Source of the DNA: Methanomicrobia archaeon
GTDB taxonomy: Archaea; Halobacteriota; Bog-38; Methanoflorentales; Methanoflorentaceae
Assembly (NCBI GenBank): GCA_015661395.1
Contig: JACWML010000001.1
Location: 83,273-126,057 of the forward strand
Reading direction: 5' to 3'
Length of the DNA: 42,785 bases
The position numbers and the translations under genes are program-made. Under the pieces are notes generated by a model. That model was not told the DNA's origin, made no database searches, and saw only the letters and a list, made by a program, of their open reading frames with translations. Below, one piece after another: positions 1-10,105 of this stretch (its first letter is position 1; each line of letters starts with the position of its first letter).

Positions 1-671
1 TCAAAGAAGCCGCTTTGCATTACTGCAAGCCTGATGCATTATCACAACGAATCGGCGCAGTGAACACGATCGACCGCGCGGGAGCGGGCTACAACACCGA
101 CGGCATTGGAGCGGTCAGGGCGCTCGAGGAGGCCGGCGTTACGGTCAAAGACGCAAGCATCGTGCTCCTGGGCGCAGGGGGCGCTGCAAAGGCGATCGCG
201 GCACAACTGCTGCTCAGCGGAGCACGCGTACTCGTTGCCAATCGGACGGCGAGCAGGTCGCTCATCTTGGCCCAGCAAATGACCGCTGCGAACATCAACT
301 GCGGTTGCGGCGACATAGAGGCACACAGCCTAAATGAGGTCGATCGCCTGCTCCGCGAGGCACGTGTGCTTATCAACGCCACCACTGTGGGAATGCGCGG
401 CGTGCTCGAAGGACAGACGCTCGTAGCCTCAGCTCAAATGCATCCCGGTCTCGTGGTCTTCGACATCGTCTATCACCCTCTCGAGACTCCCTTGTTACGC
501 GAGGCCCGCGCCGCAGGATTACAAACAATTGACGGCGTGAAGATGTTGGTGCACCAAGGGGCGGCCTCCTTCGCCCTGTGGACCGCGTTAGACCCGCCCG
601 TGCAGACTATGGAGGCGGCAGTCCGCGAAGCGCTCCGAAGCGCGAGCGGGACGGACGACGAGGGAAGGTAG
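1..671 (+). CDS. aroE: Shikimate dehydrogenase, 5'-truncated by window edge
   Basis: Translation has AVNTIDRAGAGYNTDGIGAVRAL, a VLLGAGGAAKAIA Rossmann motif and C-terminal DGVKMLVHQGAASFALWT typical of AroE; frame open to the window start. Confidence 0.93.
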   Translation, partial: KEAALHYCKPDALSQRIGAVNTIDRAGAGYNTDGIGAVRALEEAGVTVKDASIVLLGAGGAAKAIAAQLLLSGARVLVANRTASRSLILAQQMTAANINCGCGDIEAHSLNEVDRLLREARVLINATTVGMRGVLEGQTLVASAQMHPGLVVFDIVYHPLETPLLREARAAGLQTIDGVKMLVHQGAASFALWTALDPPVQTMEAAVREALRSASGTDDEGR

Positions 672-673
672 TA

Positions 674-1915
674 ATGTCACTCAAAGCGGCAATCGTGGGC
701 GGCCACGGAGAGATGGGGCGCTGGTTCGAACGATTTTTTGTGCAACGAGGGGTGGATGTCACGCTTGTTGGGCGATCATCGCGCGTCCGCTACGCGGACT
801 ACGACGTGGTTATGGTCGCTGTGCCCATCGACGTCACATGCAACGTGATTGCACAAGTGGCACCCCAGTTGAAACCAGACGCGGTGCTCTTCGACATAAC
901 GTCCATCAAGCGAGACCCCGTCAAACAGATGCTGGCCAGCGCCCCACAAGGCGTCGAGCTCGTCAGCGTCCATCCCCTCTTTGGTCCCAGCTTGCCCGAC
1001 ATGGAGGGGCAAACCGTCATTGTCACGCCGGTGCGCGGAGAGCGCGGACGTCAGTTTCTCGTCGATCTCTTTGAGAGCGCGGGCGCTCGTGTCGAGGAGC
1101 TCTCAGCTGACGAGCACGACCGCCTCATGTCGGTGATTCAAGGACTAACCCACTTCGGCTACATCGCCACGGGCGCTACACTCGAAGCCCTCCGCTTTGA
1201 TATCAAACGCTCACGCCGCTTCATGAGCCCCATTTATGAGATTATGATCGATTTCGTCGGACGAATCCTAGGGCAGAACCCCGCACTCTACGCCTCAATC
1301 CAGATGAGCGCCGATCGATCCGTCCACGAGGCTTTTCTCACGCAATGCGCGACGCTCGTTGACATTATCAACGCGAGGGATCGCGACGCGTTCGTTGCGA
1401 TCATGAAGCGCGCGGCAAAGCACTTCGGGGACGCCGAGCCGGCCCTAAAACGCTCCAATAAGCTCATTATGGCCAACATCAAAGAGTTAGAAGAGTTTAA
1501 GCAATCCATCGGAAGTGCGCGCGGGCTCCGAAATGTCTACACCGAAGCCGTGCACGTCGGCATCATAAAGAGAGCTTCCCCGGACGAAATCGCCGTGGAA
1601 GAGGGATCTAAGGAGGTTATCTTAAAGACGGAAAACGTGCAACTGATGACGGAAGAAGAGCTCAAGCAGCACCGGCTAGCGCGCGGCCAGCGGTACCGGG
1701 ATTTTTCCGCAGTGTTTCCTGCCGGGGCGGATCCCGATGTTATAGCCCGTGTGCTTTCCACCGTCCCAGGGGTTACCGCGGTGAACGTCATCGACCACTA
1801 CGCGCCGCGCGCAAGTTACACCTTCCGAGTCTCCACTTACAGAGACGGCGACGTAGGACAGCTGCACCGCGACGTGACGGAGCTGCTCGTCGGAATTGGA
1901 TGCCGACTCCGATAA
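674..1915 (+). CDS. tyrA: Prephenate dehydrogenase (archaeal TyrA type with C-terminal extension)
   Basis: ATG at 674 gives MSLKAAIVGGHGEMGRWFERFF; SVHPLFGPSLPDMEGQTVIVTP; GLTHFGY; adjacent to aroE. Confidence 0.9.
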   Translation: MSLKAAIVGGHGEMGRWFERFFVQRGVDVTLVGRSSRVRYADYDVVMVAVPIDVTCNVIAQVAPQLKPDAVLFDITSIKRDPVKQMLASAPQGVELVSVHPLFGPSLPDMEGQTVIVTPVRGERGRQFLVDLFESAGARVEELSADEHDRLMSVIQGLTHFGYIATGATLEALRFDIKRSRRFMSPIYEIMIDFVGRILGQNPALYASIQMSADRSVHEAFLTQCATLVDIINARDRDAFVAIMKRAAKHFGDAEPALKRSNKLIMANIKELEEFKQSIGSARGLRNVYTEAVHVGIIKRASPDEIAVEEGSKEVILKTENVQLMTEEELKQHRLARGQRYRDFSAVFPAGADPDVIARVLSTVPGVTAVNVIDHYAPRASYTFRVSTYRDGDVGQLHRDVTELLVGIGCRLR

Positions 1916-1952
1916 GAAGCCCGTCCACGAGTGACGTGGCTACACCCCGTCT

Positions 1953-1990
1953 GCGCGAGGGCGTCAAAGGAGCGCGAGGGCGTCAAAGGA
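1953..1990. repeat. 19-bp perfect tandem duplication GCGCGAGGGCGTCAAAGGA x2
   Basis: Direct reading; each copy contains an AAAGGAG Shine-Dalgarno-like core just upstream of the 1998 start. Confidence 0.95.
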
Positions 1991-1997
1991 GTATGAG

Positions 1998-2909
1998 ATG
2001 GCTAAACTGGAAACGGTCTTTGTAACGGGCGCTACAGGCTTCCTCGGCTCGCACTTGGTCGAACGTCTAGCGCACCGCGGGGGCGCCATCAGCATTCTCG
2101 CGCGGGGGCGGCCTGACCGGCTTACCCAAGAAATCCCCCGCCTGAATGTCGTGCGAGGCGACCTCAGCCACGCATTCTCGATCAGCGACGCTTCGACCGT
2201 GTTTCACTTGGCCGCCCAAGCCCACGTCGGGCACGCCCTCGATGATCCAAGCCAAACGTTCGAGACCAACACGGCCGGCACCATAACCGTTCTTGATGCC
2301 GTGCGGCGATCACCATCTGTCGAGAAATTCGTATTCGTGAGCACTGCCCACGTGTATGGCACTCCCAGGTACGTTCCTATCGACGAAGAGCACCCCGTTC
2401 ACGCTCAAGAGCCCTATGCGGCAAGCAAGCTAGCTGCAGAGGCGTTCATTTCCGCATACAGCACTGCGTACGGCATACCGGCAGCGATCGCGCGACTGTT
2501 TAACACGTACGGCCCTCGTCAACATCCTGACTTTGTCGTACCCTCGATTATCAGGCAGGCGCTTACCCACGACTCGCTGACGATGGGCAACCTAGGGCCG
2601 ACGCGTGACTTTACCTACGTAGATGATGTTGTCGAGGCTCTGCTGCGACTCGCTGACGCTGGCCAAGGGATCTACAATGTCGCGTCGGGAGTCGAGGTAA
2701 GTATTGAAGCACTGGTGACGCACGTGGCGCAGATCCTTGGAAAACGCGTAACCGTAGTATCTCAGCGCGCACAGCGCCGATCAGCGGCCGTCGAAATAGA
2801 CAGGATGTGGGCAGATATCTCGCGCATCACTGCGCTTGGATGGCAACCCCACGTTGGACTGAGCGACGGATTGACCAGAACGATCGAGTGGTGGCGCAAC
2901 AACCTATAG
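1998..2909 (+). CDS. NAD-dependent epimerase/dehydratase (extended SDR, UDP-glucose 4-epimerase-like)
   Basis: VTGATGFLGSHLV, YxxxK (YAASKLAAE), FNTYGPRQHPDFVVP, RDFTYVDDVV. Confidence 0.9.
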   Translation: MAKLETVFVTGATGFLGSHLVERLAHRGGAISILARGRPDRLTQEIPRLNVVRGDLSHAFSISDASTVFHLAAQAHVGHALDDPSQTFETNTAGTITVLDAVRRSPSVEKFVFVSTAHVYGTPRYVPIDEEHPVHAQEPYAASKLAAEAFISAYSTAYGIPAAIARLFNTYGPRQHPDFVVPSIIRQALTHDSLTMGNLGPTRDFTYVDDVVEALLRLADAGQGIYNVASGVEVSIEALVTHVAQILGKRVTVVSQRAQRRSAAVEIDRMWADISRITALGWQPHVGLSDGLTRTIEWWRNNL

Positions 2910-3012
2910 TGTCCAGAGTCAATTATGGCAGTTCGCCTCAGTATGCTTTGTGGCCGCCACGAAAGAGCGCGCTTGTAGCAAGCTCTTTTGATCGTTTCAG
3001 TTGTTTGGCCTG

Positions 3013-3714
3013 CTAGGCGTGCGTTATACACGCTCCGTCAAACGAGGCGTGAACGAGCGTGGGCAGCGTGCCCCACGTAGCGAGATTGTTTTGGACGATT
3101 AACAGAGCGCCAAGAATTCCGTTAATGTCCTTTATCGCGCCAAAGGCCGCTTCAGGATCAGTGCTCAAATTGCCAAGCGCCGATGCAGCGGCGTCAGCTA
3201 AACACGCCTTTTCGGCAACGACGCACGCGACATCTGCCGTGCCGAAGCTTATCGACGGACCGACCGTCGCTGAGGACGTGCACACGCCGAGAAAGGGGGT
3301 TGGCCTAATCTTGAATGCAACGTCTTTGAAGGCTGACTCGCCCGCATATATCCCAACGGTAATCTCGCGGTCAGTCGAGAGCGCGATGTCGCCCCCATTG
3401 TCGACGATGGCATAAGATGCACCCTCGTCAACCATTGCCTCAACCGCGAGATCCGCGATAACGCCCGCTACAGCAGCCATTGGGCCTACATTCGCCGCAG
3501 AAGAAGCCATCAGCATGCGGCGCACGATCTCCGGAGGCACCCCGACATACTCATCGAGAGGCTCAAGTGCGAACCGGAAAAAAGGATTGAGTGCGATGAA
3601 ACGCTCTAGCTCGCGTCGGTGAGTGCGTATCGCCTCTTTTGCGTTTTCGATGTGCACACGTGCGTCCGCGACGATTGTGACGACCGTTTGCTTGAGCTGA
3701 AACTTCTCCTTCAT
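3013..3714 (-). CDS. UPF0280/COG2122 family protein (ApbE-like; homocysteine biosynthesis-associated)
   Basis: ASSAANVGPMAAVAGVIADLAVE, IVDNGGDIAL; likely start MKEKFQLKQTVV at 3714; clustered with DUF39 and NIL-ferredoxin genes. Confidence 0.85.
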   Translation of the reverse strand: MKEKFQLKQTVVTIVADARVHIENAKEAIRTHRRELERFIALNPFFRFALEPLDEYVGVPPEIVRRMLMASSAANVGPMAAVAGVIADLAVEAMVDEGASYAIVDNGGDIALSTDREITVGIYAGESAFKDVAFKIRPTPFLGVCTSSATVGPSISFGTADVACVVAEKACLADAAASALGNLSTDPEAAFGAIKDINGILGALLIVQNNLATWGTLPTLVHASFDGACITHA

Positions 3715-4100
3715 TCCTCGGCAGCTTTCAGAGCGCCGTGCGGACACATCGCAATACAGGTCTTGCAGAGCACGCACCGCTTGAGGTTGATCGAAATCGT
3801 TCTGTCGTTCTTGTACTCAAATACCTCAACAGGACAGACTGATACGCACGCGCCACACTGAACGCACTCCGCTTCATCGAATACGATTGGCGTGTCCATT
3901 TCGCGCACCTCAGTCCCGCGTCGCCGGAAGGCTGCAGCAACCTCTTCGACGCGTTCGTCGGGCACGTCGATCACGATTTCCCCGATAGAGGGGTCAACAA
4001 ATGCCCGATCGATGTTGATGCGGACGCCCGTTTCGAGCACGACATCTGCAAGCAGCGGATCCTGCATAATCTTTTGTGAAAACTTCAATATGATCTTCAC
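3711..4100 (-). CDS. NIL domain plus 2x[4Fe-4S] ferredoxin protein
   Basis: CVQCGACVSVCPVEVF and CVLCKTCIAMCPHGAL motifs after an N-terminal NIL-like domain. Confidence 0.9.
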   Translation of the reverse strand: MKIILKFSQKIMQDPLLADVVLETGVRINIDRAFVDPSIGEIVIDVPDERVEEVAAAFRRRGTEVREMDTPIVFDEAECVQCGACVSVCPVEVFEYKNDRTISINLKRCVLCKTCIAMCPHGALKAAEE

Positions 4101-4121
4101 GGATGCCCCCCTGTCCTCAGC

Positions 4122-5615
4122 CTACCTACACGCGAGGAGCTTGCTCAGATCCTCACTCGTGATGATGCCGATGACCGTATTCGTGTGATCGATAACAGGA
4201 AGTGCCGAGATGTTGTGCCGCTCGAGACGCCGTGCGGCGAGGTCGATCGGCTCATCAGGTGTCGCCGTCACGACGCGCCTCGTCATTATTCCTTTCAGGC
4301 TATCGCCTTTGTTTAGCGCAACCGCTTTGGAGATATCGTACGCCGTGACTATGCCGATAAGCTTGTTGCTGGCTGAGATAACCGGCAAGTGATTGACCTG
4401 CCTTCCGACAATAATCTTGGCAGCCTCTTGCACGCTGATCGCTTCACGCACGGTGATGCTTGGCAGCATCACTTCACGCACGAGTGGCACCGCAGAAAGT
4501 TGCTTCATGGGCTTCTGTGTGGCCTGCCGCGGGAGCCGCGCTGTCGGCAGGGCGAGCTCAAACGCGCCTTTTTGTATACGCGCGGCAAGTTCGGTGGCGA
4601 TTTCTTTTGCCTTGAAGAAGCTCGACATGGATGATGTGCGCACTTCCTTGCCATTTAGATCTATCATCCCGGATTTTAGCTCCTCATAGCTAACCGTCTT
4701 TAGTTCTGGCCGCGACCGACGACCGACGCCGTAGTCGAGGATGGTCGTCTTGATATCGGCATCGCTGATGGCAGTTTTTCGCGCAATCCCCTCGTTCAGC
4801 ACAGGAATAGGGATGCCGATGCCTACGTACAGCGACGTGCCGTACTTGTGGAGAATCGCCGCCCTCAGGTAATCGGTGCTCATAGCTTTGAGGTCACCGC
4901 ACACCATAAGCGTGCCAAAGCTGTTCGCCGGGTCGTGCTGCGTCCCGTTGCCGACGACGTACCCCTGCGCACCACACAGAAAGATCCTCGTCCCTACGCC
5001 GATGGTTTCATAGTCCGGATCATTATAGATGGGTGAGAGTGTGCCCGAACCAGAGAACGTCGCGTTTCCGAATCTGGGGAGAAGCGTTCCCATATAGGTG
5101 TAGAGCACTCTGTCAGTGGAGTTGGTTGCCACGTTGTACCGCTGGTAAGCGTTACGCGGATTCAACATCGTCGCTTCGTTAAGGTCAACGATGGAGATGG
5201 GTGCTTCTACGCTGCGGCGTGGATAGCAGTCGGTGGCATAGCCAACAGCCCTCATATGGACTTCTTTGCGGGCCACCAGGTCTTCGATAACGTGCGCACC
5301 GCCGTACTCGAGGCCCCGCGTCTCCGAAAGCTGGGTCGCGCCTATGAACGCGTCAACCGCAGCGACGCCGGCGTACGCCTCGACATCGTTGAGCCACACC
5401 TGACTCATCTTGATGGGCGGATCTGAATGGCCGAAATTCATCCATACGCCGGACGAGCACATCGCACCAAACGTCCCTGTGGTCACGACGTCGACCTCTC
5501 TTGCCGCGTCCTCAGACCCCAGCTCGCCCACGATGGCAGGCATTTCGTCGGCTGTCACAACGTAAACGCTCCCATCGCGAATGCGCTCGTTGATCTCCTC
5601 TAAGCTTTTTGGCAC
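4122..5615 (-). CDS. DUF39/COG1900 homocysteine biosynthesis protein (L-aspartate semialdehyde sulfurtransferase family) with C-terminal CBS pair
   Basis: SLEEINERIRDGSVYVVTADEM start, central FLCGAQGYVVGNGTQH, two CBS repeats (VREVMLPS..., IMTRRVVTATPDEP...). Confidence 0.9.
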   Translation of the reverse strand: MPKSLEEINERIRDGSVYVVTADEMPAIVGELGSEDAAREVDVVTTGTFGAMCSSGVWMNFGHSDPPIKMSQVWLNDVEAYAGVAAVDAFIGATQLSETRGLEYGGAHVIEDLVARKEVHMRAVGYATDCYPRRSVEAPISIVDLNEATMLNPRNAYQRYNVATNSTDRVLYTYMGTLLPRFGNATFSGSGTLSPIYNDPDYETIGVGTRIFLCGAQGYVVGNGTQHDPANSFGTLMVCGDLKAMSTDYLRAAILHKYGTSLYVGIGIPIPVLNEGIARKTAISDADIKTTILDYGVGRRSRPELKTVSYEELKSGMIDLNGKEVRTSSMSSFFKAKEIATELAARIQKGAFELALPTARLPRQATQKPMKQLSAVPLVREVMLPSITVREAISVQEAAKIIVGRQVNHLPVISASNKLIGIVTAYDISKAVALNKGDSLKGIMTRRVVTATPDEPIDLAARRLERHNISALPVIDHTNTVIGIITSEDLSKLLACR

Positions 5616-5816
5616 CGCTCCTCCAAAGCAATCACTGCGCCGAGTGAACAGTAATCGTATGACGATAGCTATTATTTATTCTTGTTGCACTCTGAAATAC
5701 GGCTTTTTTCGGTGCGCTGTTGCTGATTGAAGTTCGACGAGCGGTTAGATCTGCGTGCGTTCAGGGTTTGGAATAGAACAATATTTATGCCCCCTAGCAC
5801 GGTGTAAGAAAAGAGA

Positions 5817-6500
5817 ATGATTTCCGTCGTGATTCTAGCGCATAATGAGGCCGACGAGATAGGCAGATTGCTCGACGAGTTCAGTGCCTTTGAAGGCCTG
5901 GAGCTCATCATTGCCGAAGACGCGTCCACTGACCACACACCCGACATCGTGCAAGAATTCGCGACGCACAACAGCAACGTGATACTCTCAAGCAGCCCGG
6001 TCTTGGGCGGTAAGGGTGCAGCGCTGCGACGCGGGCTTGCTTTGGCAACGGGAGAGGTGCTCGGGTTCGTCGACGGCGACGCATCGATTCATCCCCGTGA
6101 CTTCATGCGCGTCGCAGCAACGATCGAGCAGGAGGCCGATCTCGCCGTCGGGTCGCGGAGGCTGCGCGGGTCGATCATTGCCCGCCCGCAACCGTTCTCG
6201 AGACGGCTCTCAGGATCCATTTACCGCATGCTCGCCCACCTCCTGCTCGACACTGCCATACGCGATTTTCAGTGCGGCTGCAAAGCGTTTCGGCGCGAGG
6301 TGTGGGACGCCATCACTATCAGCTGCGACGGATTTGCGTTTGACGCAGAGTTAATCGCTAAAGCGCACCGAGAGGGGTTCAACATCGTCGAAGTGCCCAT
6401 AACGTGGAGCAATAAGGCGAACAGCAAGGTCAGCCTTACGCGCGATACGCTAGCGATGTTGAGGTGCCTCCTGAAAACGCGCGCCGAGGTACGGGGGTGA
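5817..6500 (+). CDS. Family 2 glycosyltransferase (dolichyl-phosphate glucose/mannose synthase-like)
   Basis: MISVVILAHNEADEIGRLL, GKGAALRRGLALATGEVLGFVDGDASI, DFQCGCKAF. Confidence 0.88.
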   Translation: MISVVILAHNEADEIGRLLDEFSAFEGLELIIAEDASTDHTPDIVQEFATHNSNVILSSSPVLGGKGAALRRGLALATGEVLGFVDGDASIHPRDFMRVAATIEQEADLAVGSRRLRGSIIARPQPFSRRLSGSIYRMLAHLLLDTAIRDFQCGCKAFRREVWDAITISCDGFAFDAELIAKAHREGFNIVEVPITWSNKANSKVSLTRDTLAMLRCLLKTRAEVRG

Positions 6501-6504
6501 GCGC

Positions 6505-8280
6505 TTGAACAGGAAGTACGTTGCTGCATTGCTGGTGATCACTGTTGTGCTCGTCATTTTCAGGGTCGGATACTCGGTGGCCGCGTGGGGCGGTTCGGTC
6601 GACGTCGATCCGTGGAGGCTCCTCGGCGATACCAACAAGTATGTGGTAACCGGGCATTATTCCCCATCTGCGACGCAGTCGATGTACTACGGTGCCTACT
6701 CAGTCGGCCTCGAAGCGCTGCTTGCGTCGCTCACCGTTTTTACCGGCATTGATCTCACCGTGCTCGCGCAGTACTTCTTGCAAATAGCGACACCTATCGT
6801 CATGGTTGCGGTTGCCTACCTGATAACGTCGCGTTCAGGCCGAGTCACGAGCTGGGCGATCCCAGTGATGATTCTTCTCATCGGCGTGTTCGAGGGTATC
6901 ACGCACCAACAGTCGCGCATGATCGAAGAGAACATGGGCTTCATCCTCTTTTGCGGCGCGCTGCTGTTCCTCTACCTGTACTATGTCGGACGAACATCGC
7001 GCGCGTATACGTTTTCGATGCTCACGGCGATACTACTCGCCACCATCTTCACCCACCACCTGAGCTTTCTGGTCGTCGCGATACTCGCGATGCCGTTCCT
7101 CGTATACTCGCTCAAGTACGCGGCTCCCGTCTACGTCGCTGCTATTTTTGTGCCCTGGTGGGGCTATTACCAAGTGCTTAACGGCTACAACGGCTCATAT
7201 GTCGGTATCTTTTTTTATACGACGGTAGGTCTGGCGTCGCTGTATGCAGTCTGTGTGCTGTGCTGCGCTTTTTTTTGGCGTACGGAAGAGTCGCGTACAG
7301 CCACCACGCAATCACTAGCGCGTCTGCGGAACAGGCTCGTGGGATTGGGTGATTACCGACGATCTGCCGCAGCGTTGACGATTGTGCTTGGAGCTGGAGT
7401 GATCGTGTACTCCCTCGCAACGCGGCTGCAGTCAGGTTACCTGCCTTTCTTTCTGCCTCTGGCTCCCCTCGTTGTTTATGCCGGTGCGCATTCAGTGTCC
7501 CCCCACAGCCACGAAGCGGACCAAGTGGACGTTGCCTATCTACGGTACCTCTTTCTAAGTCTTATCTTGCTCGCGGCTGTGACAGCGCTCGGATTTTTTT
7601 TGCAGTTCTACATCGCAACAAGCACGCTTCCTACCTACCTCAGCTCACTCGAAGCGCTTCCGTCTCTAGATCTTGGCGGCCGTCTTATCACTTGGGTTGC
7701 TTTTATCTATGGCATCACGGCCACCATAGGTTTGATCTTGGTATCACACGGGGTGCCGGTCAACAAAAGGTGGCTGGCTCCTTCCGTAGCTGCGATGCTC
7801 CTGGTATTAGCAGCGGTGAACGCGAGCGTTCTTGCGGTGAACTACGACACAAGCTTCACGATAACTGCGCCGCTCGACGTCCGAGTCACCGCCGCCGCTC
7901 TCTGGACCGTTGGAAAAGACCCTGACAACGTCACGATGACCGACTATAGAGACGAGATGATTTACTGGTACTATACCGGCGCCCTAGTGATGCATCCCCC
8001 GGCCAGTCCGCTGGAGAACTACACCGTGCTCACCTTCGTCTATCCCGCATACCTACAGCAATGGAACGGCACCGGTCACACCGGAGTCAACTACCTGTTC
8101 CTCACAGCGACGCCGCCGAAGTACTACTACGACCACCTTGTGAACGGACAATGGAGGCTCAGCCCCCAAAACGCCACGCAATGGGCCGGGCGCATCGAAG
8201 TGATTGACCACAGCGCCGCAGGAGTTGACAAGATCTACACTAATGGATACACATACTACTATAAGGTGGTCGCGGCGTGA
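6505..8280 (+). CDS. Polytopic membrane protein, GT-C/ArnT-like candidate glycosyltransferase
   Basis: TTG start; multiple hydrophobic segments, N-terminal VDVDPWRLLGDTNKYVVTGHY; follows the GT2 gene. Confidence 0.65.
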   Translation: MNRKYVAALLVITVVLVIFRVGYSVAAWGGSVDVDPWRLLGDTNKYVVTGHYSPSATQSMYYGAYSVGLEALLASLTVFTGIDLTVLAQYFLQIATPIVMVAVAYLITSRSGRVTSWAIPVMILLIGVFEGITHQQSRMIEENMGFILFCGALLFLYLYYVGRTSRAYTFSMLTAILLATIFTHHLSFLVVAILAMPFLVYSLKYAAPVYVAAIFVPWWGYYQVLNGYNGSYVGIFFYTTVGLASLYAVCVLCCAFFWRTEESRTATTQSLARLRNRLVGLGDYRRSAAALTIVLGAGVIVYSLATRLQSGYLPFFLPLAPLVVYAGAHSVSPHSHEADQVDVAYLRYLFLSLILLAAVTALGFFLQFYIATSTLPTYLSSLEALPSLDLGGRLITWVAFIYGITATIGLILVSHGVPVNKRWLAPSVAAMLLVLAAVNASVLAVNYDTSFTITAPLDVRVTAAALWTVGKDPDNVTMTDYRDEMIYWYYTGALVMHPPASPLENYTVLTFVYPAYLQQWNGTGHTGVNYLFLTATPPKYYYDHLVNGQWRLSPQNATQWAGRIEVIDHSAAGVDKIYTNGYTYYYKVVAA

Positions 8281-8397
8281 CGCAAGCGGCTTGTGCGCAG
8301 GGGCAGCAGCCGTTCGCTAGTTCTAAACGTGCTAAATCTTTATGCCTCAAAGAGAGAGATTAAGTACGACGTTCAACAACCGACACAATGAGAGACC

Positions 8398-9561
8398 ATG
8401 ATTTATCTTGATCACGCCGCGACCACTCCGATGCGCCCTGAGATCCTCGAAGTGATGCGTCCATACTTTTTAGAGCGCTTCGGAAACCCCTCGAGCCTCC
8501 ACGCCTATGGGCTTGAGGCGCGCAAAGCAATCGAGGACGCGCGAGAACAGATAGCGCACGCGATTGGAGCGACCCCGCCAGAGATCGTTTTTACGTCAGG
8601 GGGAACTGAATCGGACAACATGGCTTTGCGTGGAGTACTACGCGCTCGAAGTGGCGAGAGCGACCATATCATCACCTCCGCGATCGAACATCCCGCGGTT
8701 CTCGAGACGTGCAAGTTTATTGAGCAACTTGGACACCAGGTGACCTACGTTCCTGTCGATGATGACGGCAGGATAAATCCCGGCGAAGTGGAAGAGGCGA
8801 TTCGGGACAACACGCGACTCATATCAATCATGCACGCTAACAACGAGATCGGCTCAATACAGCCCATAGCTGAGGTTGGAGCGATCGCAGCGTCACACGG
8901 CGTCTACATGCACACCGACGCCGTCCAGAGCGTCGGGAAGATTCCAGTGGACGTGACCGCTCTCAATGTGGACATGCTCTCTATTTCATCACACAAGATA
9001 TACGGACCGAAAGGGGTCGGATGCCTCTACCTTCGGAAGGGCACCAAACTGAAACCGCTCATTTTCGGTGGCGGCCACGAGCGCGGCCTCAGAAGCGGCA
9101 CCGAGAACGTTTCGGGTATTATTGGCTTTAGTGAGGCAATGCGACTGGCGACAGAAGATTTCGCGGACAATGTGCGCATACAAAGACTCAGAGATGAGCT
9201 CATCGACGCCGTACTGCGAGACATCCCCTACACTCGACTCAACGGTGGAAAGGAGTACCGCCTTCCGAACAATGCCAATTTCAGCTTCAGCTACATTGAG
9301 GGGGAGTCGCTTGTGCTCCGCTTGAGCGCAAAGGGGATTGCTGGATCGACTGGCTCCGCCTGCTCGTCAAAGAAGCTTGAACCATCGCACGTGCTGCTGG
9401 CGATCGGCCTGGACCCCGTTGATGCTCACGGCAGTCTGAGGCTCACCCTGGGGCGAGATACATCGGAAGCAGATGTTCAATACGTTAACGAAGTCCTTCC
9501 CGAAATCGTTGATCAGCTGCGACAGATGTCGCCTCTCTATGCGTACAGGGATGAAGGCTAA
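8398..9561 (+). CDS. nifS: Cysteine desulfurase (NifS/IscS family)
   Basis: MIYLDHAATTPMRPEV-like start, FTSGGTESDN, SHKIYGPKG (PLP Lys), GSTGSACSSKKLEPSHVL. Confidence 0.94.
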   Translation: MIYLDHAATTPMRPEILEVMRPYFLERFGNPSSLHAYGLEARKAIEDAREQIAHAIGATPPEIVFTSGGTESDNMALRGVLRARSGESDHIITSAIEHPAVLETCKFIEQLGHQVTYVPVDDDGRINPGEVEEAIRDNTRLISIMHANNEIGSIQPIAEVGAIAASHGVYMHTDAVQSVGKIPVDVTALNVDMLSISSHKIYGPKGVGCLYLRKGTKLKPLIFGGGHERGLRSGTENVSGIIGFSEAMRLATEDFADNVRIQRLRDELIDAVLRDIPYTRLNGGKEYRLPNNANFSFSYIEGESLVLRLSAKGIAGSTGSACSSKKLEPSHVLLAIGLDPVDAHGSLRLTLGRDTSEADVQYVNEVLPEIVDQLRQMSPLYAYRDEG

Positions 9562-9638
9562 GGGAAGCCCGAATAGTTACTGACAGAACCACCGGCTACG
9601 TTGCTTCGCCGGCGGCCTGCAACTCGTGTGGCCTGCAG

Positions 9639-10094
9639 TTGCACGTGGCACTGATAGGTCACGGCGCGAGTTGGCCTGTACCAGTTCTCTTTTTGCGATC
9701 GGTCGAGTTTCATCGTTTTTGGAAATTTATGGCCGTGGGCGCCGTGGGCGCTATTTTGAATTTAGCCGTATTATACGCGCTTACTGAACTCGGGGTCTTC
9801 TATCTGCTGTCGGGAGGTATAGCGACGGAAGCAGGTCTTTTGTCAAACTTCTTGTTGAACAGATCGTCCACATTCAGAGACAGAGGGACAAGCGGGCTTC
9901 GATACGCACTCGCGGCCCTGTACAGAGATCACGCCGTGCGGTTTGTCGGGATTGTAATCAACCGTCTGATTTTGTAGCTCTTGACGAGTTTATTCGGTTT
10001 CGACTATCTCACGTCGCAACTCATCGGAATAGGCGTCGCGATGGTGTGGAACTATAGCGGAAACCAGTGGCGGACCTGGGAACTAACGTTCTAA
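9639..10094 (+). pseudogene. GtrA-like membrane protein interrupted by an in-frame TAG at 9975-9977
   Basis: FHRFWKFMAVGAVGAILNLAVLYALTELG...NRLIL(TAG)LLTSLFGFDYLTSQLIGIGVAMVWNYSGNQWRTW; both sides of the stop are in the same frame and match GtrA layout. Confidence 0.75.
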
Positions 10095-10105
10095 TCTTGT
10101 CAAGC

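Noticed and set aside
9975-9977. Pyrrolysine recoding of the GtrA TAG
   Set aside because: TAG is a common terminal stop in confident genes here, and I see no pyl genes in the window; kept only as a testable alternative.
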